Shown here: piece by piece, positions 12,879 through 20,934 of the stretch
Layout of the letters: every line of letters starts with the position of its first letter
Numbering within the stretch: the first letter of the stretch is position 1
Origin: Microcaldota archaeon
Lineage (GTDB): Archaea > Micrarchaeota > Micrarchaeia > Micrarchaeales > CABMGC01
Length of the DNA: 39,220 nucleotides
Assembly: GCA_028866935.1 (NCBI GenBank)
Contig: JAGWHH010000003.1
Span: 1 to 39,220 of the forward strand
Direction of reading: 5' to 3'
Notes under the pieces: model-generated
Told to the model about the DNA's origin: nothing
The model's database searches: none
What the model saw: the letters and a program-made list of their open reading frames with translations, nothing else
Made by a program: the position numbers and the translations under genes

Positions 12879-13493
12879 ATGGCAAATGAACTGCTAATTG
12901 AACAGGCAACATACCTAGAGGCAGGAATACACATCGGCACTAAGATAAAGACGCCTGGAATGAAGCAATTCATATACAAGGTAAGGGAAGACGGGCTTTA
13001 CCTGCTCGACCTCGCCACCATTGACAACAGGATAAAGATGGCAGCAAGGATGCTCGCACAGTATGAGCCAGGCCAGATTGTAGTCACAGCATCAAGAATC
13101 TACGCCATCGCATCAGCCTCAAAGTTTGCAGAGATAACAAAGACAAAGATCATAAGCGGAAGGGTAGTGCCAGGAATATTCACAAATCCAAACCGCGAAG
13201 ACTACATGGAGCCGGGCATACTCCTGCTAAGCGATACAAGAAACGAGAGGCAGGCAGTGAAAGAGGCAAGCAAGACCAACATACCAATTGTTTCATTATG
13301 CGACACTGACAACTGGATCAAGTATGTCGATCTGGTGGTGCCATGCAACAACAAGGGAAGAAAGTCACTCGCGCTTACATACTTCTTACTTGCAAGGGAG
13401 TTCCTCAAAGAGAAAGGGTTAATAAAGTCAAACGAGGAATTCGATTACAAGGTCTCCGACTTCGAAGCGAAGATGGAGATGAAGGCGAAGTAA
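12879..13493 (+). CDS. rps2: Small ribosomal subunit protein S2
   Basis: uS2. Recognised by YLEAGIHIGTKIKTPGMKQFIYKVREDGLYLLDL (start), RVVPGIFTNPNREDYMEP, SLCDTDNWIKYVDLVVPCNNKGRKSLALTYFLLAREFL. 204 aa. ATG 12879 is chosen over GTG 12870 because GTGA just upstream acts as ribosome-binding site. Enolase, often found between rpoK and S2 in archaea, is missing here. Confidence 0.95.
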   Translation: MANELLIEQATYLEAGIHIGTKIKTPGMKQFIYKVREDGLYLLDLATIDNRIKMAARMLAQYEPGQIVVTASRIYAIASASKFAEITKTKIISGRVVPGIFTNPNREDYMEPGILLLSDTRNERQAVKEASKTNIPIVSLCDTDNWIKYVDLVVPCNNKGRKSLALTYFLLAREFLKEKGLIKSNEEFDYKVSDFEAKMEMKAK

Positions 13494-13508
13494 TTGGAAA
13501 TAAGGGCA

Positions 13509-14015
13509 ATGAAACTTCAGGCAGCCGTTGATTTTCTATCCTCTTACGGATTGGCCATGGTCGTAATGATAATGGCCCTGATCGTCTTCTACCTATTCAC
13601 GTCATCTACAAACACCCAGTCGGTATACTGCAACCCGGCTCCAGGCTTCAGCTGCGATTACTATTCCTACAACAGCATGGGCGTGCTGACAATAAGGCTC
13701 TCGCAGGCTCTTGGCACGCAGATAACCATAGAAGGCGCCGCATGCTCAACGCAGCAGAATTACAGCACAGACACTCCAGCCTATGGGAATGTGTACGTCT
13801 CAAACGGGATAGGGTACTATGCACGCTACGCCCCAGGAAACATTGTCTATAGCAGCGGCTACTACATATTCTATCTATACTGCTATGATGCTGTCGGCCT
13901 TGCCCAGTTCCAGGTAGGGAAGCCGTTCTCAGGGTACGTATGGCTAAACTACTCAATACCAAACTACGGCAACCAGGTTCAGAAAGTGGCTACATTCTCT
14001 GTGTTATCCTCTTAA
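13509..14015 (+). CDS. Type IV pilin-like / pseudopilin membrane-anchored protein
   Basis: Protein of 168 aa from ATG 13509 (TTG 13494 is also in frame, but family members start right before the helix). The N-terminus MKLQAAVDFLSSYGLAMVV, followed by MIMALIVFYLF, has the archaeal pilin pattern Q-A-x-x-(E/D)-F-L-x-x-Y-G with a single helix; D replaces the usual Glu5. The rest is secreted, with Tyr/Asn/Ser-rich beta sequence and four cysteines that may form disulfides (CNPAPGFSC, AACSTQQ, YLYCYD). It probably assembles into or caps a surface filament and would be matured by the peptidase at 5687-6580. It overlaps the convergent metG by 4 bp. Confidence 0.75.
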   Translation: MKLQAAVDFLSSYGLAMVVMIMALIVFYLFTSSTNTQSVYCNPAPGFSCDYYSYNSMGVLTIRLSQALGTQITIEGAACSTQQNYSTDTPAYGNVYVSNGIGYYARYAPGNIVYSSGYYIFYLYCYDAVGLAQFQVGKPFSGYVWLNYSIPNYGNQVQKVATFSVLSS

Positions 14016-15475
14016 CCTGCATCTACCTTCTTGAAAAGAAGCTCTCCCTTAGATACCTTTGCACTAAACTTCCTGAATTTGCACTCCTCCAAGGTTCCGA
14101 CCTTGGTTCCGAGCTGCTTCGCGACCTTCTCTGAGGTTTCTGGCATGAACGGGTAAAGAACTATGGATAGCACTCTGCATGCCTCAAGCAGGTTATACAG
14201 TGCATTGCCCAGCTGCTCATCCTTTAGCGCCCATGGCCGCGTATCGTTCACATACTTGTTCGCCGCAGCCACATATTCGAATATCTTGGCAAGCGCGTTG
14301 AAAAGCTCTATGTTGTCCATGCTCTTTGTTATCCCCTCAATGTCAAGCTGCATTTCCAGTTCTACCCTGCCCTCAATCTTTCCGTCAAACTTTTCAGCTA
14401 GCGTAAAGACTCTGTTAAAGAGGTTCCCCAAGTCCGATGCAAGCTCCGTATTCAGCCTAGTCACCAGAGCCTTCTCAGAAAAATCCCCATCATCGCCAAA
14501 TGGCATCTCCCTAAGCAGGAAGTACCTGAAGGCATCTGTAGAGTATTTCCTTGACATGTCTATCGGGTCAACCACATTTCCTACTGATTTTGACATCTTC
14601 TTCCCATCAACAGTCCACCAGCCGTGCGCAAATATCTTCTTCGGAGGTTCCATTCCAGCGCAGAAAAGGAGCGCAGGCCATATCACGCTGTGGAACCAGT
14701 TTATCTCCTTAGCCATCACATGCACATCTGCAGGCCAGAACTCCCCGAAGCGCTTTCCATCAGGCCAGTCAAGAGCAGTCACATAATTAAGCAGCGCATC
14801 TACCCACACATATATGGTATAACTTTTGTCAGGCGGAAACTCAACCCCCCACTTGACTGCAGATCTTGTTATGGATAAATCCTTGAGCCCGGCCTTTACC
14901 CTGTTCTTTATCTCATCGGCCCTGAACTTCGGGGATAGGAAATCCGGATTCTCTTTATAGAAATCCAGGAGCCTTTGCTGGTACTTGCTTAACTTGAAGA
15001 AGTAGTCCTCTTCCTTTATCAGCTTCACCTCTTTGCCGCATTCTGGACATTTCCCATCCCTTAGCTGCAGCTGTGTAAAGAAGGTTTCATCAGATACGCA
15101 GTACCATCCCTCATATATTCCCTTGTAAAGGTCACCGCTTTTGTAGAGCTTGTCCACAAAAAGCTTGACAAGACGCTCATGGTTGGGATCAGATGTGCGC
15201 ACGAAATAGTCATAGGATATGTTGAGCTTCTTCCACGCGTCCTTATACACTACTGCGAGTCCGTCAACGAATTCCTGGGGGCTCTTCCCTGCAGCAGTTG
15301 CCGCCTTCATTATCTTCTCTCCATGCTCATCAGTTCCTGTAAGGAAAAACACATCGTCGCCCCTAAGCCTGTGCCATCTCGCTATCACATCCGCGGCTAT
15401 GGTGGTGTACGCATGGCCTATGTGCGGCTTGTCATTTACGTAATAAATCGGGGTTGTTATGTAGAACTTAGGCAT
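14012..15475 (-). CDS. metG: Methionyl-tRNA synthetase, bacterial type
   Basis: Charges tRNA-Met. Class I signatures: HIGH in NDKPHIGHAYTTIAADVIAR and KMSKS in WTVDGKKMSKSVGNVVDP; anticodon-binding domain from about residue 340 (ELASDLGNLFNRVF). The N-terminus MPKFYITTPIYYVNDKPHIGH and the GTDEHGEKI motif are of the bacterial (Thermus/Thermotoga/Bacillus-like) kind; archaeal MetRS normally begins with a SALPYANG-type motif. The connective domain has C-x2-D (YCVSDE) and C-x2-C (CPEC), i.e. one zinc ligand position changed. At 487 aa it stops before the C-terminal tRNA-binding domain, a version of which is encoded separately at 7836-8165. Horizontal acquisition from bacteria is likely. Confidence 0.95.
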   Translation of the reverse strand: MPKFYITTPIYYVNDKPHIGHAYTTIAADVIARWHRLRGDDVFFLTGTDEHGEKIMKAATAAGKSPQEFVDGLAVVYKDAWKKLNISYDYFVRTSDPNHERLVKLFVDKLYKSGDLYKGIYEGWYCVSDETFFTQLQLRDGKCPECGKEVKLIKEEDYFFKLSKYQQRLLDFYKENPDFLSPKFRADEIKNRVKAGLKDLSITRSAVKWGVEFPPDKSYTIYVWVDALLNYVTALDWPDGKRFGEFWPADVHVMAKEINWFHSVIWPALLFCAGMEPPKKIFAHGWWTVDGKKMSKSVGNVVDPIDMSRKYSTDAFRYFLLREMPFGDDGDFSEKALVTRLNTELASDLGNLFNRVFTLAEKFDGKIEGRVELEMQLDIEGITKSMDNIELFNALAKIFEYVAAANKYVNDTRPWALKDEQLGNALYNLLEACRVLSIVLYPFMPETSEKVAKQLGTKVGTLEECKFRKFSAKVSKGELLFKKVDAG

Positions 15476-15525
15476 GATGATCCTTAGGTAAGCTTACTTC
15501 CACTATTCTATTATTTGAGGATAAT

Positions 15526-15535
15526 TTTTATATTG
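15526..15535 (+). promoter_or_regulatory. TATA box of mcm
   Basis: TTTTTATATT. Predicted transcription starts near 15556, giving a leader of about 25 nt with GTGAT (15572-15576) as ribosome-binding site for ATG 15581. Confidence 0.5.
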
Positions 15536-15580
15536 TTCGTAGATGATTGGTAATGGGTCTAGTCTTCATTAGTGATTTTC

Positions 15581-17641
15581 ATGGACGCTATAGCTTCAGA
15601 CGAAATAAGCAATAAATTCATCGACTTCTTCAACTCCTACTACGAAGACCAGATAAACGAGATGTTCATCAGCTATCCAAAGCGCAGAAGCCTGCTTGTA
15701 GACCTCAAGGACCTGGAGAAGTTCGATATCGACCTAACCGGCGAACTCTCAGAGAATCCTGATTCGATAGTTCCTTTGGCCAACAAGGTTCTCACAAGCA
15801 TGAATCCTAATCCAGAAGCAAAAGAGGTGGTGTATGCAAGGTTTTTTGGCTCTGATGCGAACATGCCGCTCATACAGGATGTGGGATCCGAGTACATCGG
15901 CAAGCTGATAACCCTTGACTCTCTTGTAGTAAAGCGATCAGAGATCATACCAAAGGTCCACCTTGCCAAGTATAAGTGCTCATTTTGCGGCACAACACTT
16001 GAAGTAAAGCTCGACAAGGAAGATGTCATAGAGGTGTGCCCGCAGTGCAAGAGACGGTCATTAAAGCAGATAAACAACGAATCAAGATTCATCAACGTGC
16101 AGCGCCTTGCAGTCCAAGATCCTCTCGAGAAATTGAAGGGCAACACGCCAACATGGCATCTGGAAGTGCTGGTGGACGATGACCTTGTCAACAAGATAAT
16201 ACCCGGGGACAGAGTGGACATCACAGGAATACTTAGGATAAGGCCGAGAAGGAGTTTCAGGGGCAAGGAGGACAAGATTCTGTTTACACCGTATTTCGAT
16301 ACCATAAGCCTTAAGCCTAAACAGAAGGAATTCGCAGAGCTTGAGATCACTGTTGACGAGGAAAAGATGATAAAGGAAATGGCCAAAGACCCGGCGATCT
16401 TCGAAAAGATATCAAAGTCCATAGCGCCATCGATATACGGTCACGACGAGATCAAGCAGGCCCTTGCGCTCCAGCTTTTTGGAGGAACTCCGGACAAGAA
16501 GCTGATAGACGGCGGAGCCATAAGAAGCGATATGCACATACTTCTAATAGGGGACCCAGGGAGCGCAAAAACAAGGCTGCTGCAGGCAGTCACATCAATA
16601 GTGCCTAAGGGCATATACGTAAGCGGAAAAGCAACCACATCTGCAGGACTTACCGCTGCTGCAGAAAGGGACGAGCTATCGGAAGGAGGGTGGACACTTA
16701 AGGCAGGAGCCCTGGTTCTTGGATCAGGGGGCACTGTAGCAATTGACGAATTCGACAAGATAGGCGACGAGGACAAATCATCAATGCTTGAAGCTATGGA
16801 GTCACAGGCAATAAGCGTGGCGAAAGCCGGAATCGTGGCCAGATTCTCTGCAAAAACGTCTATTCTTGCAGCTGCAAACCCGAAATACGGAAGGTTCGAC
16901 AAGAACGCGTATCCTGCAGACCAATTCGATATCCCTCCAGCACTTCTTTCCAGGTTCGACCTTATATTCCCAATACAAGACGTACTTGACGAGGCTCAGG
17001 ACAGCAAAATCGCAAGGCACATCCTTACACAGCACGAAGCGGCAGGCGCGCAGGTTTCAGGTTCAAACGATGTCCAGAACATTCAGGCGCCTCCGATAAG
17101 CCAGGAGATATTAAGGAAGTACATAGCGTACGCAAAGAAGAACATAAAGCCCAGGCTCACTCCAGAAGCAAGCAAGATGATCGAAGACTACTACATAAAT
17201 TTGAGAAAGCTGGGCATAAAGCAGGGAGCAACACCAATCACCCCAAGGCAGATAGAAGGGCTTGTAAGGCTTTCAGAGGCATCAACAAAATCAAGGCTTG
17301 CAGAAAAGATAGAGATTAAGGATGCAGAGCTTGCAATCGCGCTTTTCGAATTCATGTTCAAGACATTAGCAGTGGACAGCACCGGAAGGAGGGACATCGA
17401 CATGCTTATTACGGGACTGCCAAAAGAGAAGGTAAATAATATTACTATTCTCCTATCCATAATAAAGAGCGTAGACGAAACAGATCAGGGAGCTGCGATA
17501 GTAAAAGTGCTTGAGGAAGCCGAGAAGAAAGGAATAGACCGCGCAACGACGACAAAGTACATCTCGGAACTTGAAAGGAGCGGAGACGTCTACTCTCCAA
17601 GACAAGGAATTGTGAAAATCGTGAGGCACGACGAAGAATAG
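15581..17641 (+). CDS. mcm: Replicative helicase MCM
   Basis: Hexameric 3'-5' DNA helicase of archaeal replication forks. N-terminal domain with zinc ribbon C133-x2-C136...C153-x2-C156 (KCSFCG, VCPQCKRR). The AAA+ core starts near residue 284 (SIYGHDEIKQALALQLFGG), with Walker A GDPGSAKT (324-331), the sensor-insertion GKATTSAGLTAA, Walker B VAIDEFDK, sensor 1 AAANPKYGRFD and arginine finger LSRFDL. The C-terminal winged helix ends EYVYSPRQG-like (SGDVYSPRQGIVKIV). 686 aa, normal; no intein. ATG 15581 is chosen rather than GTG 15572, which forms the ribosome-binding site. A presenilin-family gene follows closely. Confidence 0.97.
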   Translation: MDAIASDEISNKFIDFFNSYYEDQINEMFISYPKRRSLLVDLKDLEKFDIDLTGELSENPDSIVPLANKVLTSMNPNPEAKEVVYARFFGSDANMPLIQDVGSEYIGKLITLDSLVVKRSEIIPKVHLAKYKCSFCGTTLEVKLDKEDVIEVCPQCKRRSLKQINNESRFINVQRLAVQDPLEKLKGNTPTWHLEVLVDDDLVNKIIPGDRVDITGILRIRPRRSFRGKEDKILFTPYFDTISLKPKQKEFAELEITVDEEKMIKEMAKDPAIFEKISKSIAPSIYGHDEIKQALALQLFGGTPDKKLIDGGAIRSDMHILLIGDPGSAKTRLLQAVTSIVPKGIYVSGKATTSAGLTAAAERDELSEGGWTLKAGALVLGSGGTVAIDEFDKIGDEDKSSMLEAMESQAISVAKAGIVARFSAKTSILAAANPKYGRFDKNAYPADQFDIPPALLSRFDLIFPIQDVLDEAQDSKIARHILTQHEAAGAQVSGSNDVQNIQAPPISQEILRKYIAYAKKNIKPRLTPEASKMIEDYYINLRKLGIKQGATPITPRQIEGLVRLSEASTKSRLAEKIEIKDAELAIALFEFMFKTLAVDSTGRRDIDMLITGLPKEKVNNITILLSIIKSVDETDQGAAIVKVLEEAEKKGIDRATTTKYISELERSGDVYSPRQGIVKIVRHDEE

Positions 17642-17655
17642 ACCGGTGGTTTTTT

Positions 17656-18711
17656 CTGGATAGGAAGATAGAGAACAGACAACTAGTAAACATAATAGCG
17701 CTTTTTATGATAGTCCAGTTTGCTGGGCTCCTCGTGACAATCTATGCATTTTCATCCCTGCAATTTTATGCAGTTCCGGTGCAGCCAGCATCCTCTTTGC
17801 CCACTGCATTTGGCTACATAGTTTACATAATAGGAACAGCATTAGTCATACTCCTGTTAATCAAGGTATTGCATGGAGACATACTGTTCGTGCTGCTCGA
17901 AGCGATTATAGTGCTTTTTGCAACCTCATTTCTGCTATTCATTATACTTGGAACGGCATTTGCCTCTGTAAATTACATCTATATTGCAGCAATCTCCATT
18001 ATTGCTACCCTAGCCTTGATAGTGGCAAAGAACTTCAGGCCTAAATTAAGGAACCTTATAGCAATAACGTCCAGCATCGGCGTCGGCGTGCTAATAGGCC
18101 TCAACGGCTTCTATATTGCATACCTCCTCACCCTCTTCATAGCGGTGTACGACTACATAGCAGTCTTTGTCACAAAGCATATGATAACCCTTGCAAGAGC
18201 GGTGTCGGAGAGGAACCTGGCATTTCTCATAGGTTCTTCCGATGTCGAGGCCATGCCAAAGTCCTATGTCACCAAAAAGGACCGCGCAGAATTCGCCCAA
18301 AATGTTGATATAAAGAAGATAAAGGACCCGGTTATAAACTATTTGATAAAGACCGGGGGTCTTCCAGTAATTTCGCAAGTGCAGCTAGGTACTGGCGATC
18401 TTGCTATACCCCTCATGCTTACCGTAAGCGCATACATCAGCTTTCTTAGCTACTCATTGCCTATGATGATAATACTCGGATCAACTTTTGGCATGATATT
18501 CACCATGTATCTGCTCAAGAAATACAAGGTGGCACTCCCAGCAATACCTCCGATATTCGCATTCATTAACCTGTTTTTGGGCATAGCCTTCCTTGCGACC
18601 AAGCCCTCCAATTACTCAATGTGGCTGGACTTCTTTGCAGTGTTTGTAGTTACCATACTGATACTCTTTTCGAAACTCAATCAGATGGCCGGCACAAAAG
18701 CAAAGGACTGA
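17656..18711 (+). CDS. Presenilin/signal-peptide-peptidase family intramembrane protease (A22), probable CTG start
   Basis: Intramembrane aspartyl protease with nine predicted helices. Counting from CTG 17656: YD motif (AVYDYIAVF) gives D166, GxGD motif (LGTGDLAIP) gives D248, and the C-terminal PAL region reads VALPAIPP (A293-P295), with Val in place of the first Pro. The first ATG is 17707, in the middle of the expected first helix. Upstream in frame the sequence encodes a sensible basic N-terminus (DRKIENRQLVNIIALF), and GGTGG at 17645-17649 lies 6 nt before CTG 17656, right after the mcm stop. I therefore propose CTG as start. Substrate unknown; these enzymes cut membrane-protein remnants. 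Confidence 0.85.
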   Translation: MDRKIENRQLVNIIALFMIVQFAGLLVTIYAFSSLQFYAVPVQPASSLPTAFGYIVYIIGTALVILLLIKVLHGDILFVLLEAIIVLFATSFLLFIILGTAFASVNYIYIAAISIIATLALIVAKNFRPKLRNLIAITSSIGVGVLIGLNGFYIAYLLTLFIAVYDYIAVFVTKHMITLARAVSERNLAFLIGSSDVEAMPKSYVTKKDRAEFAQNVDIKKIKDPVINYLIKTGGLPVISQVQLGTGDLAIPLMLTVSAYISFLSYSLPMMIILGSTFGMIFTMYLLKKYKVALPAIPPIFAFINLFLGIAFLATKPSNYSMWLDFFAVFVVTILILFSKLNQMAGTKAKD

Positions 18712-18740
18712 AGCACAGAACGTAGCGGTTCCACAAAGCT

Positions 18741-18753
18741 TTATAATTATAAA
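18741..18753 (+). promoter_or_regulatory. TATA box(es) of the thioredoxin-hisS-20428 group
   Basis: TTATAATTATAAA holds two overlapping TATA elements about 40-45 nt before ATG 18787. Confidence 0.45.
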
Positions 18754-18786
18754 CCAGAATAATACTATTTGCTAATTGCAGCCGTG

Positions 18787-19107
18787 ATGGATATGATAGA
18801 TCTTACGAGTAAAACCTTCGATTCTGAAGTGCTCAAGTCAAGCGTTCCGGTAGTCGTTGACTACTGGGCCAGCTGGTGCGGCCCATGCAGGATATTCAGT
18901 CCGATAATAGACGAAGTATCCAAACAGTACGGAACCAAGGTTAAGTTTGCCAAGCTTAACACAGATGAAAACCCAGAAATCGCCTCAAGGTATAATATAA
19001 TGTCAATACCAACGGTGCTACTCTTTGATAAGGGAGATGTAAAGGCAATGTCGGTAGGGGCATTGCCAAAGGACTCATTCAAGAAGTGGCTGGACAAAAA
19101 CCTGTAA
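18787..19107 (+). CDS. trxA: Thioredoxin
   Basis: Disulfide oxidoreductase. Active site WASWCGPCR, buried cis-Pro in MSIPTVLLF, and the usual DLTSKTFDSEVLKSSVPVVVDYW start. About 106 aa, a single thioredoxin fold. Starts at TTG 18769, ATG 18787 and ATG 18793 are in frame; the last two match the family N-terminus and the longer adds only MD. The hisS gene begins 20 nt after the stop, so co-transcription is likely. No thioredoxin reductase is present in the window. Confidence 0.95.
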   Translation: MDMIDLTSKTFDSEVLKSSVPVVVDYWASWCGPCRIFSPIIDEVSKQYGTKVKFAKLNTDENPEIASRYNIMSIPTVLLFDKGDVKAMSVGALPKDSFKKWLDKNL

Positions 19108-19127
19108 TTCCATAATGAGAGATCAAG

Positions 19128-20423
19128 ATGGCCATAAAGAGTCCACAAGGATTTATTGTGGATCTTCCACGTGGCACGCAGGACCTGGGCACAAAAGACG
19201 CAATAGCCCTAAAGGAGATACTCTCCATTATTGAAGAAGTGTTCAAGAGATACGGATTCTCGCCAATAGAAACTCCATCCATAGAAAACACAGCAATACT
19301 AAATGCAAAGGCTTACGGAGAACAGTCAAAAGAACTCTACATACTGGAAGGTGGCGAGACGGCTCTAAGGTTCGACCTTACGGTGCCGCTGGCAAGATAC
19401 ATGGCCATGAATAGGGACATCACTCTTCCATTCAAAAGATTCCAGACCGGCCGCGTATGGAGAAAGGATGAACCGCAAAAGATGCGCGAGAGGGAATTTG
19501 TACAGGCGGATATAGATATAGTCGGAAGCAAGGACATAAGGAGCGACGCAGAATGCATTGCGGCAAGCGCAGAGGCACTGGCTTCATGCGAAATAACCGA
19601 ATTCACGATTCTCATAAACAGCAGAGGAGTTCTCAATACAATACTGGACTCTTACGGCATAAAAAACGAGACTCAGGTCAAGGCAATAAGGATAATAGAC
19701 AAGATACTTAAGATCGGATTTGAGGATACGCTAAAACAGCTCACCAGTCTTGGAATAGACCAGGCAAATGCACAGAAGCTTCTGGATTTCCTTTCACAGA
19801 AAGGCTCAAATGAAGAGAAGCTCAACAAGCTTGCGATAAATGTTCCCAACACAAATAAAGAGATAGACGAATTAACCCAGCTTCTCAAGGCCCTCAGTAA
19901 TTACGACATAAAAGGAGATGTCCAGATCGATTTTTCGCTTGCAAGGGGCCTAGACTACTACACCGGCTTTGTCTGGGAAGTGGTAGCAGCACTTGACGGT
20001 CAGAGGGCGCCATCAATTGCTTCAGGGGGCAGGTATGATAACCTCATAGGCATGTATTCAAAGAATCCAATTCCCGCAGTAGGTTCATCGATAGGCGTAA
20101 GCAGGGTGTTCGAACTGCTTAGGGCAAAGACTGGAAGGAAATCCTACGCAAAGGTATTTATCGCAAACATAGGCAAGGAAAACATAGAATATTCGATGCA
20201 AATCACAAGGAAGCTAAGGGCGGCAGGGATTTATACTGATCTAAATGTAGCTGAAAGGGGCATATCAAAGCAGCTTGACCACGCGAACTGGCTTGGAATA
20301 AGTCATGTCGCAATAATAGGCAGCAAGGAGAAAGAGGCAGGCAAGGTCAATCTAAGGGATATGTCAGCCGGAACAGAAGAGCTTTTAGATGTAGACGCAT
20401 TAATATCAAGGCTGAAAAAGTGA
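19128..20423 (+). CDS. hisS: Histidyl-tRNA synthetase
   Basis: Class II synthetase that charges tRNA-His. Motif 1 region RYGFSPIETPSIENTAIL, motif 2 FQTGRVWRKDEPQKMREREF, histidine loops SLARGLDYYTGFVWE and GGRYDNLIGMY, motif 3 AVGSSIGVSRVFELL. C-terminal anticodon-binding domain from about residue 340 (KVFIANIGKENIEYSMQI). 431 aa, complete. The downstream 20428 gene starts 4 nt after the stop. Confidence 0.97.
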   Translation: MAIKSPQGFIVDLPRGTQDLGTKDAIALKEILSIIEEVFKRYGFSPIETPSIENTAILNAKAYGEQSKELYILEGGETALRFDLTVPLARYMAMNRDITLPFKRFQTGRVWRKDEPQKMREREFVQADIDIVGSKDIRSDAECIAASAEALASCEITEFTILINSRGVLNTILDSYGIKNETQVKAIRIIDKILKIGFEDTLKQLTSLGIDQANAQKLLDFLSQKGSNEEKLNKLAINVPNTNKEIDELTQLLKALSNYDIKGDVQIDFSLARGLDYYTGFVWEVVAALDGQRAPSIASGGRYDNLIGMYSKNPIPAVGSSIGVSRVFELLRAKTGRKSYAKVFIANIGKENIEYSMQITRKLRAAGIYTDLNVAERGISKQLDHANWLGISHVAIIGSKEKEAGKVNLRDMSAGTEELLDVDALISRLKK

Positions 20424-20427
20424 GCAT

Positions 20428-20934
20428 ATGGCAAAATCAGAATTCGAAGAAGTGACGCAAAAGACCATAAGGAACGGAGGGATCCTGACAAAGCTTTATT
20501 TCGACATGCAAAGTGAAAAGGAAGAGGAGCTGCAGCCATTGATGACGGACCTGATAAACAACAGGCTGCTAAAGGCTCCCGGAGTAGTTTACTGCTTCGG
20601 AAGCATAGAAAAGCCCATGAAGCTTGACGACATATATTCGACAAGCGCCATCGTAACTGCGCTTTTCAAGGATTTAGGCGCCGCGGTTAACGTCGTATTC
20701 AACTTCGCCCCTGCAGGAATAGAGGTCATTGAGCCAGAAGGGCATTACACAATGAAGATAAGCGACCTGAACGGCGTCCTTGTCAGCCTTTCTGACATAT
20801 CTGCGGAGTACTCCAAGTACATACTTACAAGGGTCCTAAGCAAGGAGGACCTGGAAAAGGTAAACTCCACTCTTAAGGCAAGGTCAGAACTGGGAAAGAA
20901 GATGCTTGAGGGCGGCTCTAAGCCAGGCTCCTGA
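20428..20934 (+). CDS. Conserved-looking hypothetical protein
   Basis: Protein of 168 aa. It is acidic and soluble, with a beta-strand LTKLYFDMQ, then an amphipathic segment, GVVYCFGSIEKPMKLDD, and a strand-rich VVFNFAPAGIEVIEPEGHY, followed by a helical C-terminus. I do not recognise the family; the composition and absence of low complexity suggest a real enzyme or a scaffold domain. It sits 4 nt after hisS, with GTGAG overlapping the hisS stop as ribosome-binding site, so it is translationally linked. Its 3' end overlaps the convergent reductase gene by 17 bp. Confidence 0.8.
   Translation: MAKSEFEEVTQKTIRNGGILTKLYFDMQSEKEEELQPLMTDLINNRLLKAPGVVYCFGSIEKPMKLDDIYSTSAIVTALFKDLGAAVNVVFNFAPAGIEVIEPEGHYTMKISDLNGVLVSLSDISAEYSKYILTRVLSKEDLEKVNSTLKARSELGKKMLEGGSKPGS

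Noticed and set aside
14163-14786. Plus-strand open frame opposite metG
   Set aside because: Antisense to the synthetase, no recognisable domain, no promoter.
15476-15580. Replication origin next to mcm
   Set aside because: No repeated ORB-like motifs, no orc1/cdc6 gene nearby, and the AT-rich part is explained by the mcm promoter.
15673-16422. Long minus-strand open frame (249 codons) opposite mcm
   Set aside because: Shadow of mcm: Ser/Leu-rich sequence without domains, lying wholly opposite a confidently identified gene.
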